Positions 18,526-27,016 of a DNA stretch of 64,000 nucleotides are shown here, piece by piece. Source of the stretch: Paenibacillus sp. DMB5. Its GTDB lineage: Bacteria > Bacillota > Bacilli > Paenibacillales > Paenibacillaceae. Location of the stretch: the NCBI RefSeq assembly GCF_001517085.1, contig NZ_LRAC01000010.1, positions 1 to 64,000 on the forward strand, read 5' to 3'. Position 1 is the first letter of the stretch. Every line of letters begins with the position of its first letter. The notes beneath the pieces are model-generated. The model was not told where the DNA came from. It saw only the letters and a program-made list of their open reading frames with translations, and ran no database searches. The position numbers were made by a program, and so were the translations under genes.

Positions 18526-18921
18526 TCAGCCGTTACGCCTGCGCTTAACCAGGTAATAGATTCCTTCTGCAATGAGCCCCAGCGCAAAACCGCCCAGTGT
18601 GAACATTACGAAAGTGAGAAAGCCCGCCAGATCCTCCCAGCCGGACATATCCCTGTACGTATAGCTGAACATCAGAACCAGTCCGGTGATCAGTCCGGCC
18701 GTGGACAGGCACCAGACCAGCCTTCCTCCGAGCCAGCCAAGCAGATTAATTAGAACGGACACCACCAGTGCGAGCAGGCCGAATCGCAGGGCAATCATCA
18801 GATCAAAGGGTTCAGCGAGCACCGCAAAGCGGTAAATAAGAAGCACTGTCCAGAACAGAAGGCCGTATACGGCCATCCAGCGAAACCAGGTGTTGCTTTT
18901 GGCGGTTGGCAAAAATCTCAT
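18526..18921 (-). CDS. Membrane protein of unknown function (four predicted spans)
   Basis: 131 residues with hydrophobic segments at about 13-33, 42-62, 68-88 and 98-122 and a basic C-terminus (VKRRRNG). No family recognised. It starts 23 bases after the stop of the next upstream gene (18945-19460), so the two are likely co-transcribed. Confidence 0.65.
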   Translation of the reverse strand: MRFLPTAKSNTWFRWMAVYGLLFWTVLLIYRFAVLAEPFDLMIALRFGLLALVVSVLINLLGWLGGRLVWCLSTAGLITGLVLMFSYTYRDMSGWEDLAGFLTFVMFTLGGFALGLIAEGIYYLVKRRRNG

Positions 18922-18944
18922 AGCCGGTTCACCCCGTTGTCAGT

Positions 18945-19460
18945 TTATACGTTCTCCAGCTCTTCCGCACTCTGCAGCAGATGGGCCAGCAGGTTCGGAA
19001 TATCCTCCATCTGCTCCTCGGTGATCTGCCGTTTGAAGGTGAGCTGGATGCAGTTGTTGTAAATCTGTTCTTCTCCGCCATAGCGGAAGCTGAGTGATTG
19101 CTCGGGCTTCAGCTCTGGCCCCCAAATGCCGGTCAGAATGCGTTCAACCGCCGGGCACTGGATAGGAGGGTCGGTAACTTCCATATAGAAGCGGAGCAGC
19201 AGGCTGCAGCCGGGATTGCTGCCCGGTGTTTCCAGGATTTCATCGCTGAGCTCCTTCACGGAGGAGAGGAGGACGACCTCAGAGGTCACCTTGAATCCGT
19301 CCGTAAGCTTGAAGGCTAGCGTGAATTCTCTGGACATTACGGCCAGGTTGAGTATGTCGGTGCGACCCTTAATCATCAGGATGCCATCGAGATTATCATA
19401 GTCGTACAGCTGGTTTTCAAAGGCAATCTTGATGTTGTCAAAAACAGTGGGGTGGAACAA
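18945..19460 (-). CDS. Hypothetical cytoplasmic protein
   Basis: 171 residues, starting at a TTG (19460) that has AAGAAGGTG upstream. No signal peptide, no membrane span. The composition is that of a normal globular alpha/beta protein with an acidic C-terminal helix (EEQMEDIPNLLAHLLQSAEE). I do not recognise the family. It precedes the small membrane gene at 18526 on the same strand. Confidence 0.65.
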   Translation of the reverse strand: MFHPTVFDNIKIAFENQLYDYDNLDGILMIKGRTDILNLAVMSREFTLAFKLTDGFKVTSEVVLLSSVKELSDEILETPGSNPGCSLLLRFYMEVTDPPIQCPAVERILTGIWGPELKPEQSLSFRYGGEEQIYNNCIQLTFKRQITEEQMEDIPNLLAHLLQSAEELENV

Positions 19461-19546
19461 GGACGCACCTTCTTACGTTTTTTCTTTTTATTGTATCATG
19501 ACGCAAAAGAGAGCGGAAATGTTCCGGCCGGCGGCAGAGTATGGAT

Positions 19547-19587
19547 AAGGGGGTGTCCCGTGCATATGTGCCGGTACACCCCCTTAT
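19547..19587. terminator. Hairpin after rluA-type gene
   Basis: AAGGGGGTGT and ACACCCCCTT pair around a 20-base loop. The T tract is weak on both strands, so it may be a poor terminator or a transcript-end stabiliser for the minus-strand pseudouridine synthase. Confidence 0.45.
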
Positions 19588-19636
19588 TGTGCTTTGATGT
19601 TCATTTATCATGCTCTTCCGCCAGCCGGATTTATCC

Positions 19637-20674
19637 TTAATTCGCAGGCGCAGGTGCGGTGTACTTCAGAAATGTCTTCGGAATCGGACTCTCGAAGGTC
19701 AACAGCTCGCCGGTTGTCGGGTGTATGAAGGAGAGCACCCGGGCATGCAGGCCGAGCCGGCCGACTGCCTTGGTTTCAGCGCCGTATTTCTTATCTCCGG
19801 CGATCGGATGGCCGATGTCGGCCATGTGGACACGGATCTGATTTTTACGTCCGGTCTCAAGGCGCACTTCCAGCAGGGAGAAATGGCGGTTCGCCTGGAT
19901 CAGCTTATAATGGGTCACAGCATGCTGGCCCTCGCCTTCATGCGGGCTGGAGTACATTTTGAGCGTGGAGGTTTCCTTCAGCCAGGAGCTGACGGTGCCT
20001 TCGGCTTTTTTGACGGCTCCTTCCACAAGCGCCACGTATGAACGTTCCTTGACCATGTCCTTCCAATTGTTCTGCAGCTTCTGCTGCACCGCTTCGCTTT
20101 TGGCGAACATCATGATACCGGAGGTGTCGCGGTCCAGCCGGTGCACCACAAATATGCGGTTACGCGGATTGCCAAGGCGTACATGCTCCATCAGCTGGCG
20201 GTATGCTGTCTGTTCATTTTCATCACCGGTGGCGATCGACAGCAGGCCGGCATCCTTCTGGATGACAATCAGATCATCATCCTCATGGACGATGGTCAGG
20301 CCGGCCATCTCCTTGGCCTGCACCTGCTTCTCCAGGTCGATGGCCACGGTCTGACCTGGCTGCAGCGGATAGTTATGCTTCGTAACGGCCTTGCCGTCCA
20401 CGGATACCTGCCCGCGGGACAGCAGGGACTTAACAGAATTGCGTCCGCGCCCGCTGAGCGTGTCCAGCAGAAACGGCAGGAGCTCGGCCGGTTCTGATAC
20501 GGTATAGCTTTTGACCGATGGGGCAGCCTTTGCTCTGGCTGCCGGACCAGGCTTGCCGCCCGGTTTATGGGAACGGGTTCTTGCACCCTGTTTTGACTGT
20601 GGTTTGGCCTGGGAGGAGGCACCTGGCCCCGCGCCCCGTCTGGACGCTTCCTTAGGATTTCTTCTTGTGTTCAT
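19637..20674 (-). CDS. RluA family pseudouridine synthase
   Basis: Converts specific uridines of rRNA or tRNA to pseudouridine. From the ATG at 20674 the protein has 345 residues: a basic, Pro/Ala/Lys-rich extension (1-55), an S4 RNA-binding domain (about 62-115), and the catalytic domain with HRLDRDTSG containing Asp181, plus LETGRKNQIRVHMADIGHPI. GGAGA lies before the ATG. The basic extension is longer than in most Bacillus homologs and may help bind RNA. Which RluA paralog it is cannot be told. Confidence 0.92.
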   Translation of the reverse strand: MNTRRNPKEASRRGAGPGASSQAKPQSKQGARTRSHKPGGKPGPAARAKAAPSVKSYTVSEPAELLPFLLDTLSGRGRNSVKSLLSRGQVSVDGKAVTKHNYPLQPGQTVAIDLEKQVQAKEMAGLTIVHEDDDLIVIQKDAGLLSIATGDENEQTAYRQLMEHVRLGNPRNRIFVVHRLDRDTSGIMMFAKSEAVQQKLQNNWKDMVKERSYVALVEGAVKKAEGTVSSWLKETSTLKMYSSPHEGEGQHAVTHYKLIQANRHFSLLEVRLETGRKNQIRVHMADIGHPIAGDKKYGAETKAVGRLGLHARVLSFIHPTTGELLTFESPIPKTFLKYTAPAPAN

Positions 20675-20768
20675 GGGCACATTCTCCGTCCTGTAATAGA
20701 GTACTCCTCAATATACCACGGCTGCTGCAGAAATACTACGGAACCGGCGCAGGGCCGTAGAATAAACG

Positions 20769-20954
20769 CTACAGATAAATCAGCAGACCGAATAGAATGA
20801 ACCCGGCTGCTCCTGTACAAGTCCAGCCGAGTACAGCTGCATATCTCGATTCCCTTGCCCAGCCGCTGGTCCGGTAGATATTCCGGTCCACAGACAATAG
20901 TACCAGCGCGCAGAACAGCAGCACCATAGCGGTGCAGGCCATCAAGCGGATCAT
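20769..20954 (-). CDS. Small two-span membrane protein, CLC_0170-like
   Basis: 61 residues with two membrane helices (about 5-21 and 42-60) and a short basic loop. AAAGGAGG stands before the ATG, 27 bases after gerC. Small proteins of this kind, named CLC_0170 family, often follow ger operons in Paenibacillus and Clostridium. A role as accessory part of the germinant receptor, similar to GerD-subunit proteins, is inferred from position. Confidence 0.7.
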   Translation of the reverse strand: MIRLMACTAMVLLFCALVLLSVDRNIYRTSGWARESRYAAVLGWTCTGAAGFILFGLLIYL

Positions 20955-20981
20955 CAGGAGCCCTCCTTTAAAAAGCGAATT

Positions 20982-22202
20982 TTATCTGCTTTTCAGTCCT
21001 ACCCTCTGCAGATGCACATGAAGTGAAACGTCCACCTTTATTCCGCCATAGAGCTCTTCCCAGTCCTTTTTTTCGTGGATATGCTGCTTCCAGTAGCCCG
21101 GATGCCGGGCGCGGATCAGCTCGCCCATACCGAAAATATCCGAGTGGTCCTTTTGGGTGCGCCCGACAAGATTGCTGACTACTCCCCGGATCTGTGTATT
21201 GAATTCCTGCTCAATCGTATGGAGGGCGGCCGAGGAGTTGACCGGCTTTTTACTGTCAAAGTTCTCGTCCAGATCCCCTTCAAAGTATAGCTCGTATTTC
21301 ATATATGGCTTGCCGTCCCTGATTGAACTGCTGGTCTTGGTGAAACGCCGGTTGATTTTGATAATTACACTTCCATACTCCCTGGTCTTGAACAGGGTGG
21401 AGTATCCGCCGGGGTCCATGCCCTTTAATGCCATAAAGGCGCCGATTTCAAGCGGCTTTGTCGTATTGACCACCCGGTTGCCGCTGAAGTAAGCCAGACC
21501 TTCAATTAGAATATTCTCTTTGTCGCGGAGAGCGACGAAAGGCAGATAAGCGCTTTGCCCCCATTTGGAGTCCGCTGACCAGAACTGCCCGAGATAATCA
21601 GGGGGGAATTTGCCCGCGGCTACCGCTTTTTCCATCATAGAAAGAATGTACAGGGTTGGCACCCGCTGCAAGGGCGGATCGACGTCCATGAAGCGGGAAG
21701 CTCTGCCCTCGGAGACGAGCAGCCAGGTTCTGCGCCGGATTTCCGGATTGCGGCGCAGATAGTCATTCAGCTCATCCAGATTGCCGCGGGCGATCGTCTC
21801 ACTGATCACGATGACCCGCAGATGCACAAGATAACGGGGATCGGCAATCTGCTGCTGCAGATTGTCCATTGCGTCATCCAGCGTGTGGCCCGTTACAGTA
21901 ACCACCCACACCGGACTGGCCTTGCCACCGTCACTGGAGCTGCCGCCTCCCGGACCGAGGGGGACCCGCCCCGGTACGGCAATCTGCGCTGTAACGCTGA
22001 TGGCATGCCCTGGAAGCTTCATATTGTCTAGATGGGTTACCTGCTCTTCTGTCGCCATTTCTTCAGGTGTAGCTGCATCAATGGACAGGCCGAGAACGAG
22101 TGCACGGTCCTCAATTTCCACCTGGTCCCAGCAGCCTGTCAGCAGCAGAGTGAGGACAGCCAGAGCCGCTACAGCGGAACAAAGCATACGGACGGACTTC
22201 AT
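20982..22202 (-). CDS. GerC family spore germination lipoprotein
   Basis: Outer-leaflet lipoprotein subunit of a nutrient germinant receptor. From the ATG at 22202 (MKSVRMLC), which overlaps the gerB stop by four bases, it has 406 residues. The signal peptide ends in the lipobox LLLTGC, followed by WDQVEIEDRALVLGLSIDA, the GerC signature. The C-terminal domain (about 215-395) includes KINRRFTKTSSSI and the amphipathic end VDVSLHVHLQRVG. A long upstream extension of the frame is rejected because it overlaps gerB. Confidence 0.93.
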   Translation of the reverse strand: MKSVRMLCSAVAALAVLTLLLTGCWDQVEIEDRALVLGLSIDAATPEEMATEEQVTHLDNMKLPGHAISVTAQIAVPGRVPLGPGGGSSSDGGKASPVWVVTVTGHTLDDAMDNLQQQIADPRYLVHLRVIVISETIARGNLDELNDYLRRNPEIRRRTWLLVSEGRASRFMDVDPPLQRVPTLYILSMMEKAVAAGKFPPDYLGQFWSADSKWGQSAYLPFVALRDKENILIEGLAYFSGNRVVNTTKPLEIGAFMALKGMDPGGYSTLFKTREYGSVIIKINRRFTKTSSSIRDGKPYMKYELYFEGDLDENFDSKKPVNSSAALHTIEQEFNTQIRGVVSNLVGRTQKDHSDIFGMGELIRARHPGYWKQHIHEKKDWEELYGGIKVDVSLHVHLQRVGLKSR

Positions 22203-23298
22203 CGGGCTGCACCGCGCTTTCGGGTACGGCGGATCAGGTACATGCTCCAGAGCATGAAAAGATACAGAGACAGAATGATCATGGAGCCGGCCCCCAAGGC
22301 AAGGGACCAGGAATAAGTCTCGAATACGTTCGCGGGAAAGGCAGCTATTATAAATGTAAACGGCAGAATAAGCGTGGAGCTCATCCGCTGATCCCGGAAA
22401 GCAAACATCTGCTGCAGCAGGCAGGCTGCGAGATAATAGGTGCTGTAGAGGGTGGTGAAGACTGAAATCACCCACAGTACTATAAAAATGGCATCCAGCC
22501 GCTCCAGAAATCCTTCGCCTACTACAGCCGAGCGTGCGGATTCCAGGGTCGGATAGATCATCAGCTTCGTTTCTTCCGACCCGAACAGCCCGATGGCGGC
22601 AACAACAATCAGCAGGTAGATGAGGCCGGTTACAGCGATGGCGAGAACGCCGGCCCGCACGGCCTGCTTCGGCTTTGCATATAGGGAACCAGCACCACTA
22701 TGATAAAAGAGGTCTGAAACAGGAAGCTGGCTTCCACCGCACCTCTCCAAAACGCTGCAGAGGGCATCACCAGCACCGGCTGCAGATTGAGCAGATCCAT
22801 ATTGCGCATCGAGATCAGTGTGATAAACAGAATCGGGCCGATAATCAGCGGCAAGTAGAAGAAATGAATATACGTAAACTTAACGATATCCCTTCTGGAG
22901 GACAGCTGGCAGATCAGCAGCATTAGAAATACGGTTGCTTCAATAGGTGTCTTTTTAAAAAGCACGGTGGTTGCCACATCCCCGAACTGGCGCGCTGTCA
23001 GTCCAGTCAGCAGAATGAAAATCAGCAGAATCAGCACAGTGAATATATAAGAGAGCGGCTTCCCGATCAGACGCCCGCTGAAGACAAACAGGGATTCCCG
23101 GGGAAACCGCCGGCATAATGAAGCCAGCAGCCAGAAGCAGGCAATAGAGATGACGATACCGCTAAAAGCTACAAATGGAGCGCTGCTCCCCCCGGCAACA
23201 GCCATGTACCGCGGAAAGCTGAGGATGCCCACACCAATAATCGTGCTACCGATTACGGCGGCGGCCCGCAGTGTCGTGATCTGACGGGTAGGGTTCAT
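22199..23298 (-). pseudogene. GerB family spore germination permease, frameshifted
   Basis: Membrane subunit of the receptor, of the amino acid-polyamine transporter fold, normally about 365 residues and 10 spans. The first part, from the ATG at 23298 (MNPTRQITTL, GGGAGGTGA upstream), reads well to FIIVVLVPYM near 22683. The rest, YAKPKQAVRAGVLAIAVTGL to the end at 22199, is in another frame. One lost base near 22678-22684 explains this. As written the protein would be cut at about 220 residues plus a foreign tail. A sequencing error or a true inactivating mutation are both possible. It overlaps gerA by 53 bases. Confidence 0.8.
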
Positions 23299-24895
23299 CC
23301 GCTTCACCTCCCTGCTGGAGAATCTGGTCTTCGTACATATCTGGAACAGCTTCCGGAAGCCTTGTGGTGTCCCGGACATGCAAAAAGCTGGGACGGCGGC
23401 GCATCCACCACAAAGGGACCCGCACCAGCGCATCCTTCCAGTCACGCCATTTGCCTGGAATAAACGGGGACATATACGGTACGCCGAAGGAATCCAGGAA
23501 CAGCAGATGGTTGATGATGAGAATGGTGCCTATCATAACCCCGTACAGACCGAACATGCCGGCCAACAGAATCAGCGGAAATCTCAGCATCCGCAGGGCA
23601 ATCGCTGCATTATAGGCCGGAGTGGCGAACGAGCCTATGGTGGTCAGCGCTACAATGACTACCGTAATCGGGCTGGCGAGCCCGGCGGCTACCGCAGCCT
23701 GTCCGATGACAAGCACGCCGACGATGGACAAGGCTCCGCCGATCATCTGCGGCAGGCGGATGGTGGCTTCACGCAGTACCTCCATGGATACCTCCATAAT
23801 CAGCACCTCCAGTACTGCGGGAAACGGGACGCCTGCCCGGCCTCCGGAGATGGCGACAGCGAAGTCCGTCGGCATCAGCTCCGGGTTGAAGGAGATTACA
23901 GAAACGTAGAGGGCCGGGAAAAACAGCGAGCTGGCCAAAGCGATCAGCCGGATGATCCGGATCAGGCTGCCCATGATGAACCGTTCGGTGTAGTCGTCGA
24001 CCGTCTGGAAAAACTGGTTGAACAGGGCCGGAACAATAAGCGCGAAGGGTGAGCCGTCCACAAGAATGGCCACCCGTCCCTCCAGAAGTGCAGCAACGGT
24101 CTTGTCCGGCCGCTCCGTATTCTGTACCTGCGGAAAGGGGGAGAGGGGCTGATCTTCAATGAACTGCTCAATATATCCGGCATCAATAATGCCGTCGGTA
24201 TCAATAATGGAGATTCTGCGCATCGCTTCAGCCACGAGCTGAGGATCAGCGATGCTGTCCAGGTAGCACAGGGCAACCCGTGACCGGGTGCGGCTTCCGA
24301 GCGGACTGATCTCGATCCGCAGATCTGTACTCTGCAGCCGGTAACGCAGCAGAGCGAGATTGTTCTCCAGCTTTTCCACATAACCTTCCCGCGGCCCGCG
24401 GATGACCTGCTCAGTCTGCGGCTGGTCTACGCCGCGCATGTCAATCTGCCGCATGTCCAGCAGCAGGGCTTCAGAAACGCCGTCAATCAGCAGAACCAGA
24501 TTGCCTTTGACAATTGCAGGCGGCAGGCTGCTCAGCTTTTGCTCCGAACTGCCCTGGGTCACCTGCACCGCTATTTTCCAGACATAATGGATGATCCCGT
24601 CAAGATTTTCCGGTACACCGGGATGATCATCCGGGCGGGTCATAAGCGGCTTCAGAATGTGCTCTTGAATCTGCTCCTGGTTAACGAGTGACGAGAAGAA
24701 GACCATCACAGCCTCATATTGGCCGAACAGCAGGAAGTCACGGGCTACAAGATCGCCGTTAGAACCCAGCAGAGCCTGCAGATACTCCAGATTATCTGTA
24801 AGGCTGCGGCCCAGGACGTCTGTTTCAGGAGCCTGCGGGGGGCCGGGCTGCTGTTTTTTAATATAGGAAGCATACTTTTCTTTCCAGCCTTGCAG
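23246..24895 (-). CDS. GerA family spore germination protein with non-standard start
   Basis: Integral membrane subunit of the germinant receptor. An N-terminal soluble part (to about 300) with LARDF-type motifs is followed by five or so membrane helices from SSLFFPALYVSVISFNPELM to the GMFGLYGVMIG region and a basic tail. Family-like sequence (VARDFLLFGQYEAVMVFFSS) extends upstream of the first ATG, and no ATG, GTG or TTG occurs in that stretch. A perfect AGGAGG (24904-24909 on the plus strand) stands eight bases before a CTG at 24895, which I take as start, giving 549 residues. Loss of a former start by mutation is the alternative. Confidence 0.85.
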   Translation of the reverse strand: MQGWKEKYASYIKKQQPGPPQAPETDVLGRSLTDNLEYLQALLGSNGDLVARDFLLFGQYEAVMVFFSSLVNQEQIQEHILKPLMTRPDDHPGVPENLDGIIHYVWKIAVQVTQGSSEQKLSSLPPAIVKGNLVLLIDGVSEALLLDMRQIDMRGVDQPQTEQVIRGPREGYVEKLENNLALLRYRLQSTDLRIEISPLGSRTRSRVALCYLDSIADPQLVAEAMRRISIIDTDGIIDAGYIEQFIEDQPLSPFPQVQNTERPDKTVAALLEGRVAILVDGSPFALIVPALFNQFFQTVDDYTERFIMGSLIRIIRLIALASSLFFPALYVSVISFNPELMPTDFAVAISGGRAGVPFPAVLEVLIMEVSMEVLREATIRLPQMIGGALSIVGVLVIGQAAVAAGLASPITVVIVALTTIGSFATPAYNAAIALRMLRFPLILLAGMFGLYGVMIGTILIINHLLFLDSFGVPYMSPFIPGKWRDWKDALVRVPLWWMRRRPSFLHVRDTTRLPEAVPDMYEDQILQQGGEADEPYPSDHDTAGRRRNR

Positions 24896-25137
24896 AGCGT
24901 CCGCCTCCTTTAGAATGGCAGTTTAGAAGATCACTATAGAGTTTTGCTTGCTGCAGCCGATTTTATGTAAGCACAGCCAAGAAGGAACTGCAGCCAGACT
25001 GTCTGTACAGAAGGTTTTTGTCTGTTCTGCGGTTGCTCATTGGCCGGATGCCCGGTAAACTAAAGAGAGAATGACTCAAACCGATGCTTCCGTAAGAGGA
25101 AATTGCACGTGTGAAGCGATACAAGAAGGTCTATTCT

Positions 25138-25154
25138 CACAAAACTTTTAGGAG
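25138..25154 (+). promoter_or_regulatory. Leader motif with ribosome binding site of recQ
   Basis: CACAAAACTTTTAGGAG directly upstream of the recQ start. The same block, with AGGAGG, precedes two other unrelated genes (46472-46489 and 59571-59588). Confidence 0.6.
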
Positions 25155-25165
25155 TTATGATAGCG

Positions 25166-27001
25166 ATGAAAATGCAAGCACCCACTATGGAACAGGCGCA
25201 GGCTGAACTGCAGAAATATTACGGCTATCCGGACTTCCGGGAAGGCCAGAAAAAAATTGTGCAGCACCTGCTCGAAGGCGGCGACACCCTGGGCATTATG
25301 CCGACCGGCGGGGGGAAATCGATCTGTTACCAGGTTCCGGCGCTGCTGATGCCGGGGCTGACCCTGGTCATTTCACCGCTGATTTCACTGATGAAGGATC
25401 AGGTGGACGCCCTGACTACGGCCGGTATTCCGGCCGCATATATTAACAGCACCCTGAGCGGCAAGGAAGTGAACGAGCGGATCCGCGCCGCACGCCGGGG
25501 CGAGCTGAAGCTGCTCTATGTTGCCCCTGAACGGCTGGAGCTGGACTGGTTCCGCCTGGAAATGGCGGGCCTTTCTATTTCCTGCGTGGCTGTGGATGAA
25601 GCGCACTGCGTATCCCAATGGGGGCATGACTTCCGCACCAGCTATCTGGCGGTGGCGCCGTTCGTTGAGGAGCTGCCGCAGCGGCCGATTCTGGCCGCTT
25701 TTACAGCGACGGCAACGCCGGAGGTTATGGAGGACATGGTCCGGCTGCTGCGCCTGCGCCAGCCGGGCGTGTTCATGACCGGCCTCGGCCGGGATAACCT
25801 GGCGATGTCGGTGCTGCGCGGGGAGAACAAGCGCGAGTACGTGCTTGATTACACCGCCAGCCATTCACATCAGCCGGGGATTGTATATGCGGCGACCCGC
25901 AAAGAGGTCGATGATCTGTACCAGCGGCTGCAGGCTTCAGGAATCGCCGCCGGACGGTACCATGCCGGGATGAGCGACCAGGAGCGGGCGGACAGCCAGG
26001 AAGGGTTCCTATATGACGATATCCGCGTCATGGTGGCGACCAATGCCTTCGGGATGGGGATCGACAAATCCAACGTGCGTTATGTTATCCACTACAATAT
26101 GCCGAAGAATATGGAGGCTTATGTCCAGGAAGCCGGACGCGCCGGCCGGGACGGGGAGCCGAGTGAGTGTATCCTGCTGTTCAGCGCGCAGGACATTATG
26201 ACCCAAAAGTTCCTGATTGAGCAGAATCCCCAGGATCCTGAGCGCAAAGCGAACGAATACCGCAAGCTGCAGCAGATGATCGATTACTGCTATACGACCC
26301 GTTGCCTGCGCAGTGCCCAGCTTGCCTACTTCGGCGAAGACCACGGGGACAAGCCCTGCGGGATCTGCAGCAACTGCACGGATGAGCGTGAGCTGGCCGA
26401 TATGACCGTGGATGCGCAGAAGATTTTCTCCTGCATCCACCGGATGCGGGAGCGCTTCGGGGTGGCACTGGTCGCCTCGGTGCTAAAGGGCTCACGCAAC
26501 CAGAAGGTGCTGCAGTACGGCTTCGAGCAGCTGCCGACCCACGGGGCGATGTCGAGCCGCACGGAGAAGGAAATTACCGAGAGCATCAATGTGCTGATCT
26601 CGGAGGGGTATCTGGCCCTGTCGGAGGGCCAGTATCCGGTAGTACGGCTGCAGCCGCAGGCCGCCGAGGTGCTGCGCGGCCAGCGTCAGGTGCAGCAGCG
26701 GGTGGCCCGGCCGCTGGTTACCGGCGGAGCCGGCTCCGGGCGGAGCCGCAGCCGGGGCTACGATCATTCACCGTCTGCCGTCAACGAGACGGTGTTCGAG
26801 CAGCTGCGCCTGATCCGCCGCGACCTGGCGGGACGCGAGCATGTGCCGTCCTACATTATTTTTAATGATGCCACCCTGCGCGAGATGAGCGTGGTTTGTC
26901 CGCAGACCGAAGCGGAGATGCTGAGGGTAAAGGGTGTCGGGGAAGTGAAGTACCGGAAATACGGCAAGCCGTTTCTGGAGTTTTTTCAAAATGAAATGTA
27001 A
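25166..27001 (+). CDS. recQ: ATP-dependent DNA helicase RecQ
   Basis: 3'-5' DNA helicase for replication-fork repair and recombination. 611 residues from the ATG at 25166. Motif I is GIMPTGGGKS, motif II VDEAHCVSQWGHDF, motif VI QEAGRAGRDG. The zinc-binding Cys set is CYTTRC followed by CGICSNC, then a winged helix (about 410-505) and a C-terminal HRDC domain (about 530-605) ending in GVGEVKYRKYGKPFLEFF. Several ATGs lie close together; the chosen one has the best spacing. The radical SAM gene follows 15 bases later. Confidence 0.95.
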   Translation: MKMQAPTMEQAQAELQKYYGYPDFREGQKKIVQHLLEGGDTLGIMPTGGGKSICYQVPALLMPGLTLVISPLISLMKDQVDALTTAGIPAAYINSTLSGKEVNERIRAARRGELKLLYVAPERLELDWFRLEMAGLSISCVAVDEAHCVSQWGHDFRTSYLAVAPFVEELPQRPILAAFTATATPEVMEDMVRLLRLRQPGVFMTGLGRDNLAMSVLRGENKREYVLDYTASHSHQPGIVYAATRKEVDDLYQRLQASGIAAGRYHAGMSDQERADSQEGFLYDDIRVMVATNAFGMGIDKSNVRYVIHYNMPKNMEAYVQEAGRAGRDGEPSECILLFSAQDIMTQKFLIEQNPQDPERKANEYRKLQQMIDYCYTTRCLRSAQLAYFGEDHGDKPCGICSNCTDERELADMTVDAQKIFSCIHRMRERFGVALVASVLKGSRNQKVLQYGFEQLPTHGAMSSRTEKEITESINVLISEGYLALSEGQYPVVRLQPQAAEVLRGQRQVQQRVARPLVTGGAGSGRSRSRGYDHSPSAVNETVFEQLRLIRRDLAGREHVPSYIIFNDATLREMSVVCPQTEAEMLRVKGVGEVKYRKYGKPFLEFFQNEM

Positions 27002-27016
27002 AGAAGGTTATAAGGC

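Noticed and set aside
20982..22475. 497-residue version of GerC
   Set aside because: The extra 91 residues overlap the gerB end in another frame and are not signal-like; the ATG at 22202 gives a proper lipoprotein signal.
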